A stretch of DNA of 64,000 nt, taken from NCBI RefSeq assembly GCF_900102855.1, contig NZ_FMWD01000002.1, forward strand, positions 186,001 to 250,000, read 5' to 3'. The position numbers were made by a program, and so were the translations under genes. Shown in pieces: positions 60,048 to 64,000 of this stretch; within the stretch, counting starts at the first letter, position 1, and the number at the start of each line of letters is the position of its first letter. Source of the DNA: Thiohalomonas denitrificans. Lineage in GTDB: Bacteria; Pseudomonadota; Gammaproteobacteria; Thiohalomonadales; Thiohalomonadaceae. The notes under the pieces are model-generated. The model ran no database searches. It saw only the letters and a list, made by a program, of their open reading frames with translations, and had not been told where the DNA came from.

Positions 60048-61295
60048 TCAGAAGGTCCGACTGGTGCCACCATAGGCCTCAACCTCCCCGGCATCGAAAC
60101 CGTATGCCACGTCCACTCGCAGGGACAGATCGACAAACCACGTCACGTCCCAGCGCAGTCCGAATCCGGCACCGACGCGCAGTTCGGTAAGATCCGTGTC
60201 GAGAACGTCCGGATAGACGTTTCCGATATCCGCGAACAATACGGCTCGCAGCCTGCGCCAAACGGGTTTCAGGTACTCGATATTGGCGAGCACCATGGCA
60301 TTACCGTCCAGGGAATCGTAGCCGCGCAGGGTATCCGCGCCACCTATGTGGTAGGCCAGCGCCCCGAACTTGCGGCCGTTGGCCATCCCGAACCGCAGCT
60401 GCCAATTGAGGTTGTGGCCATCGCCATAGGCATGATAACGACGATAGAAAACGGTGTGGCGGTTATAGAAATCGTCGGAGCCCAGCTCCTTGAGGCCAAT
60501 ATTCGTCTCATAACCCGTGACGCCACCGCTGCGGTAGTAACCGTGGTCCTGCAGGGCATCGAAAAGGATCGACCCGTTAAGTGTCACCGCCTGGTCATCC
60601 TCCAGGAGACTCGCGCCTGAGAGCCGCGAAAAATCCCGCTGCTCCAGAGTCAATCCACCACCGATTCGCCAGCCACGGGAGGGACCGAGGGTATCCAGCC
60701 AGCGTGATATCCCAACACCAATCCGCCGATATTCGCGCTGATAGCGAGCCTCGGTGCTATCTTCAGTGACGTCGAAGTCCGTGCGCTCGATTTTAAAATC
60801 GGCATCCAGGTTATAGAAGGTCCCTTCGATTCGGGGATAGCTGTAGTCCGCTGAAAGTTCACGCTTGAGTGCGTCCTCGTCATTCACATGATCCGAGGTA
60901 TCCAGGGTCACTTTCAGCCGCTGGTTGACACCGCCGATATTGTCCAGGCGCAGCTCGGCACCATAGCTGTAACTTCCATCGGGGTCACCGTCGAGCCGCG
61001 GCAGAGGCAGCACGTAGTACTTTTCCTTAACGGAGATGGTCAGCAACTGGCCTTCGGCCACATCAGTCAGTTCCCAACGAACCCATTCGAACAGGCCCAG
61101 GTTCATGATGGCCTGACGCGAATTTTCAATGGCCTCGGAATCGGCAGTCTCACCCACTGCAACCGTCATCTCCTGCAGCAGGATGCGGTCTTTGGTGACG
61201 CGGTTGCCCTCGAAGCGGATATCGGTGATCCGTTCGGAGGCATCCACGGCACTACTGAGCAGCATCAGCAGAAGCAACCATGACCCGACTCGCAT
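60048..61295 (-). CDS. Omp85-family outer membrane protein with one POTRA
   Basis: 415 residues from ATG 61295. Signal peptide (SWLLLLMLLSSAVDASE), one POTRA domain (about 22-95: ITDIRFEGNRVTKDRILLQEM), then a beta-barrel ending in GGTSRTF, a C-terminal aromatic expected for BAM recognition. The motif IGGADTLRGYDSL (about 325-337) is the VRGY-like loop of Omp85. It is smaller than BamA (five POTRA domains) and TamA. Function unknown; its place in an operon with RtcB and archease on one side and TauE/SafE on the other is unusual. Confidence 0.85.
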   Translation of the reverse strand: MRVGSWLLLLMLLSSAVDASERITDIRFEGNRVTKDRILLQEMTVAVGETADSEAIENSRQAIMNLGLFEWVRWELTDVAEGQLLTISVKEKYYVLPLPRLDGDPDGSYSYGAELRLDNIGGVNQRLKVTLDTSDHVNDEDALKRELSADYSYPRIEGTFYNLDADFKIERTDFDVTEDSTEARYQREYRRIGVGISRWLDTLGPSRGWRIGGGLTLEQRDFSRLSGASLLEDDQAVTLNGSILFDALQDHGYYRSGGVTGYETNIGLKELGSDDFYNRHTVFYRRYHAYGDGHNLNWQLRFGMANGRKFGALAYHIGGADTLRGYDSLDGNAMVLANIEYLKPVWRRLRAVLFADIGNVYPDVLDTDLTELRVGAGFGLRWDVTWFVDLSLRVDVAYGFDAGEVEAYGGTSRTF

Positions 61296-61308
61296 AGATC
61301 CCCGGCTT

Positions 61309-62094
61309 TCAAGTGAGCATGTAGACGCCCAGTCCGGCAAGGAACAGGGCAAACAGCCGCTTCAGGACGTCACCCGGCAGGGCGTGAGCGAGGCGCGCCC
61401 CGAGCGGAGCGAACAGCATGCTGGCGGCAACCACGCCCCCTATCGCCGGCCAGTACAGGTAACCGGTACTTGCCGCAGGAAGCGCGGATTCACCCCAGCC
61501 GGCTGCGGCAAAGCCGAGCGCACCGGCCAGGGCAATAGGCATTCCGCAGGCCGCGGAGGTGGCCACGGCGTTGCGTATCGCCACGTTATTCCAGGTCAAA
61601 AACGGCACCGTCAGGGTGCCACCGCCGATCCCCACAATTGCGGAAACGGTACCTATGACGCCACCCGCTGCAAACAGCCCCGGAGTGCCCGGCAGTGTGC
61701 GGTGCGGGGCGGGCTTCAGCCCCAGCCCCAGTTGAACCGCAACGGCCAGTTCGAAGATGCCGAAGATACGTCGCAGTCCCGTACCAGGCAACCAATCAGC
61801 AATCACCGCCCCCAGCAAGGCACCCACCACAATCCCCGGCGCGAGACGTCCAACCAGCCGCCACTGCACGGCCCCGCGACGATGGTGAGCACGCACGGAA
61901 GCGAGGGATGTAAATACGATCGTAGCGAGTGAGGAGCCGATTGCCAGATGCATCAGCACCTCCGGTGCCATTCCCGCACGTGCGAAAGCGAAAGCCAGCA
62001 CGGGGACGATGACCAGCCCGCCCCCGACGCCGAACAGACCGGCCAGAACGCCGGCAAAGGCTCCGACCGCGAGATAGAGGTAAATATCGGGCAT
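61309..62094 (-). CDS. TauE/SafE-family sulfite exporter-like protein
   Basis: 261 residues from ATG 62094. Eight or so membrane helices. Typical segments: GAFAGVLAGLFGVGGGLVIVPV near the start and GIGGGTLTVPFLTWNN in the middle. TauE/SafE proteins export sulfite, sulfonates or other anions, so a role in sulfur metabolism is possible. The open frame extends upstream through the 7-base repeats, but this part is repeat sequence. Confidence 0.88.
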   Translation of the reverse strand: MPDIYLYLAVGAFAGVLAGLFGVGGGLVIVPVLAFAFARAGMAPEVLMHLAIGSSLATIVFTSLASVRAHHRRGAVQWRLVGRLAPGIVVGALLGAVIADWLPGTGLRRIFGIFELAVAVQLGLGLKPAPHRTLPGTPGLFAAGGVIGTVSAIVGIGGGTLTVPFLTWNNVAIRNAVATSAACGMPIALAGALGFAAAGWGESALPAASTGYLYWPAIGGVVAASMLFAPLGARLAHALPGDVLKRLFALFLAGLGVYMLT

Positions 62095-62100
62095 TGTATG

Positions 62101-62200
62101 GCAGTGGAAAGTGGAAAGTGGAAAGTGGAAAGTGGAAAGTGGAAAGTGGAAAGTGGAAAGTGGAAAGTGGAAAGTGGAGAGTGGAGAGTGGAGAGTGGAT
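62101..62200 (+). repeat. Tandem GTGGAAA heptad array
   Basis: About 13 copies: ten or so GTGGAAA, then GTGGAGA three times and one GTGGATA, starting 7 bases upstream of the TauE ATG. Because the unit is 7 bases, a change in copy number shifts spacing and any upstream frame. Confidence 0.9.
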
Positions 62201-62211
62201 AGGATAAAAAA

Positions 62212-62276
62212 TCCTAGCTCCTCGCTACTAGCCACTCACTTCCTAGCTACTCGCCACTAGCAACTCGCCACTCACC
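62212..62276 (-). repeat. Diverged GTGGCGA/GTAGCTA heptads
   Basis: On the minus strand GTGAGTGGCGAG, TTGCTAGTGGCGAGTAGC and GAGTGGCTAGTAGCGAGG, inverse in orientation to the GTGGAAA array beside it. Confidence 0.65.
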
Positions 62277-62277
62277 G

Positions 62278-63642
62278 TCACCTGATCCAGATCGTCTTGG
62301 CGTTGACGAATTCACGGATGCCGTGGTGCGAGAGTTCACGGCCGTAGCCGGACTGCTTGATGCCGCCAAAGGGCAGGCGCGGATCACTTTTTACCATACC
62401 GTTGACGAACGCGCAGCCGCACTCCAGCGCACGCGCAAAGGCTTCGCCCCGCTGGGTATCTGCGCTCCATACGCTGCCCCCCAACCCGAACGGAGAGTCA
62501 TTGGCGATCCGCAGGGCATCGGCCTCGTCGCGGGCACGCAGGACTATGGCCACCGGTCCGAACAACTCCTCGCTGTAAGCGGGCATGCCCGGCTCCACCC
62601 GGTCGAGGATCGAGGCGGCATAGAAGGCACCCTCTCCCTCCAGTGGCCGGCAGCCGGTGACGGCCTCCGCACCCTGTTCGATACTGGCGATGACCTGCCT
62701 GTGAAGGTCATCACGCAGGTCGGTGCGGGCCATGGGGGGCAGCGTCGCCTGCTCCGTCATCGGGTCACCCGGGACAAGGGCCTCGACGCCTGCCTTGAAG
62801 CGTGCCAGGAAGTTCTCGGCCACCGCATCCACGAGGATGAAACGCTTGGCCGCGATGCAGCTCTGTCCGCCGTTCAGGAAGCGGGAGGTGACGGCCGCCC
62901 GGGCGGCGCCATCGAGGTCGGCGTCTTCCAGTACCACGAAAGGGTCGGAGCCACCCAGTTCCAGGACACTCTTTTTCAGATGGGCTCCCGCAGCAGCGGC
63001 CACCTTCCGTCCGGCCGAATCGCTGCCGGTCAGGGTTACCGCCTGGACCCGCAGGTCGGCGATCACCCCCTCCACCTGAGAGGCGCCGATCATCAGCGAA
63101 CGAAAAACCCCCTCGGGAAAACCCGCCTCGATAAACAGGTTCTCGATGCTTTTGGCGCACTGGGGTACGTTGGAGGCGTGCTTGAGCAAGCCGGTGTTGC
63201 CCGCCAGCAGACCGGGTACCGCGAAACGAAATACCTGCCAGAAGGGGAAGTTCCAGGGCATTACCGCGAGCACTGTGCCCAACGGCTGGTAGGCTACCAG
63301 ACTGCGGGTCGCATCGGACTCCAGGGTCTCATCTGCCAGAAAGCCCGGGCCCGATTCGGCGTAGTAGTCGCAGAGCCAGGCGCACTTGTCGATTTCCCCT
63401 CGCGCCTCACCGATCAACTTTCCCATTTCACGAGTGATGATGGCCGCGAGCTGCTCCCGCTGCTCCCGCAGTGTCTCGCCCAGACGGCGGATCAGGAGCG
63501 CGCGCCCCTTGACCGGGGTCGCCGCCCAGCCGGGCGTGGCATCGGCGACCTGTTGCAAGACTGAATCCAGCTTTTCGGCATCCCAATAAGCGAATTCAGC
63601 AAGTCTCTTGCCGGTGGCCGGATTGACGGAAGTAAATGCCAT
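62278..63642 (-). CDS. NAD(P)-dependent aldehyde dehydrogenase, succinate-semialdehyde type
   Basis: 454 residues, typical of the family. Key pieces: MPWNFPFWQVFRFAVPGLLAGN (cofactor-binding), LTGSDSAGRKVAAAAGAHLKK, catalytic Glu in LELGGSDPFVV, catalytic Cys in FLNGGQSCIAAKRF, and PFGGIKQSGYGRE at the end. The length and SDPFVV/SCIAAKRF resemble the GabD/Sad (YneI) group. The substrate is likely succinate semialdehyde but not certain. It appears monocistronic. Confidence 0.9.
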   Translation of the reverse strand: MAFTSVNPATGKRLAEFAYWDAEKLDSVLQQVADATPGWAATPVKGRALLIRRLGETLREQREQLAAIITREMGKLIGEARGEIDKCAWLCDYYAESGPGFLADETLESDATRSLVAYQPLGTVLAVMPWNFPFWQVFRFAVPGLLAGNTGLLKHASNVPQCAKSIENLFIEAGFPEGVFRSLMIGASQVEGVIADLRVQAVTLTGSDSAGRKVAAAAGAHLKKSVLELGGSDPFVVLEDADLDGAARAAVTSRFLNGGQSCIAAKRFILVDAVAENFLARFKAGVEALVPGDPMTEQATLPPMARTDLRDDLHRQVIASIEQGAEAVTGCRPLEGEGAFYAASILDRVEPGMPAYSEELFGPVAIVLRARDEADALRIANDSPFGLGGSVWSADTQRGEAFARALECGCAFVNGMVKSDPRLPFGGIKQSGYGRELSHHGIREFVNAKTIWIR

Positions 63643-63800
63643 GCCATTCTCCCCGTATTTAGGTTCAGCAGTAGTATCACATACCGGGCAACCGCACCTC
63701 TGAAGCGAGGGATGGTTGTGTTTACCGGGATAAGGCAGAAATCCTAGTATAGTGTTCAGGTGACACGCTACGGCTTTCGGCTAAAGGGAGTGCCATCAAT

Positions 63801-64000
63801 ATGGAACCACAACGCTATCCGCACCGGATCTGCGTGTTCGGGGGAACCGGGTTCGTCGGCAGTCACCTGCTCAGACGGCTCGCTGCCGACCGGCATCACC
63901 TGCGGGTGGTCACCCGAAACCCGGAACGCCACCGCGACCTCTCGGTTCTGCCCTCGCTGGAAATGACGGAAGCGGATATTTCCAGCCCCAGGGGCCTCGA
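63801..64000 (+). CDS. Atypical SDR / NAD(P)-binding protein, start only
   Basis: 66 codons seen, running off the right edge. RICVFGGTGFVGSHLLRRLA (about 8-27) is the Gly-rich dinucleotide-binding motif GGxGFxG of extended or atypical short-chain dehydrogenases. The sequence resembles the NDUFA9-like / NADH-binding group. The function cannot be settled from this fragment. Confidence 0.75.
   Translation, partial: MEPQRYPHRICVFGGTGFVGSHLLRRLAADRHHLRVVTRNPERHRDLSVLPSLEMTEADISSPRGL

Noticed and set aside
62101-62276. CRISPR-like regular repeats
   Set aside because: The unit is only 7 bases with no spacers, and no cas genes are near. It is a simple tandem repeat.

Overview
The window looks like the chromosome of a chemolithotrophic, sulfur-oxidising gammaproteobacterium of the purple-sulfur/Ectothiorhodospira-like kind. 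This is inferred from gene content, not from a marker gene. It carries cytoplasmic sulfite oxidation by two routes (SoeABC and AprBA plus Sat), a Qmo/Hdr-type electron-transfer complex, a periplasmic nitrate reductase operon (napFDAGHBC) and Moco synthesis (moaA). No rRNA, tRNA, CRISPR array, RuBisCO or dsr gene was seen.

Layout. 1-13 kb: mixed accessory genes (an inactive-transglutaminase membrane protein with its aspartic-type protease partner, an exported methyltransferase, a dCache-GGDEF protein, a CHRD protein, a BCCT transporter, a TetR-methyltransferase operon, a hotdog thioesterase and a DUF4124-glutaredoxin protein), with at least three decayed transposase fragments. 13.9-18.7 kb: nine consecutive small genes, all on the minus strand, each followed by an attC-like site. 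This is an integron cassette array with no integrase in the window (a CALIN). 18.9-22.2 kb: split B12-dependent ribonucleotide reductase (nrdJb, a small ORF, nrdJa) with candidate NrdR boxes. 22.6-26.3 kb: hsp20, cbpA, cbpM and a DegQ-type protease.

26.3-31.2 kb: a repeat-rich stretch holding a 150-residue protein that keeps the cysteine, the TFW-x5-HEExH motif and a downstream Glu of sulfur oxygenase reductase (SOR) at half the usual length. It has its own strong promoter, ribosome site and terminator, and it lies convergent to a NorD/NorQ-type VWA-MoxR pair. This is the most interesting candidate in the window. 31.5-36.7 kb: qmoA-qmoB-hdrC-hdrB. 36.8-40.6 kb: a small exported protein, OsmC, a flavin disulfide-reductase homologue lacking one catalytic Cys, a nitroreductase and a cysteine-cluster protein. 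41-50.3 kb: aprBA (minus), soeABC (plus), sat (plus). 50.4-56.8 kb: nap operon (minus) with a perfect FNR box 86 bp upstream; moaA is divergent. 58-64 kb: rtcB-archease-Omp85-TauE operon, an aldehyde dehydrogenase and the start of an SDR-like gene.

How it fits together. Sulfite made in the cytoplasm can be oxidised directly by SoeABC, feeding quinone, or through AprBA to APS, with Sat recovering ATP. QmoAB-HdrCB is the likely electron acceptor or bridge for AprBA. Nap can take quinol electrons to nitrate when oxygen is low. Several families of short-period intergenic repeats (heptads of type GTGGNNA, a CACGGGG family, a CGCAAAG family) sit between these gene blocks.
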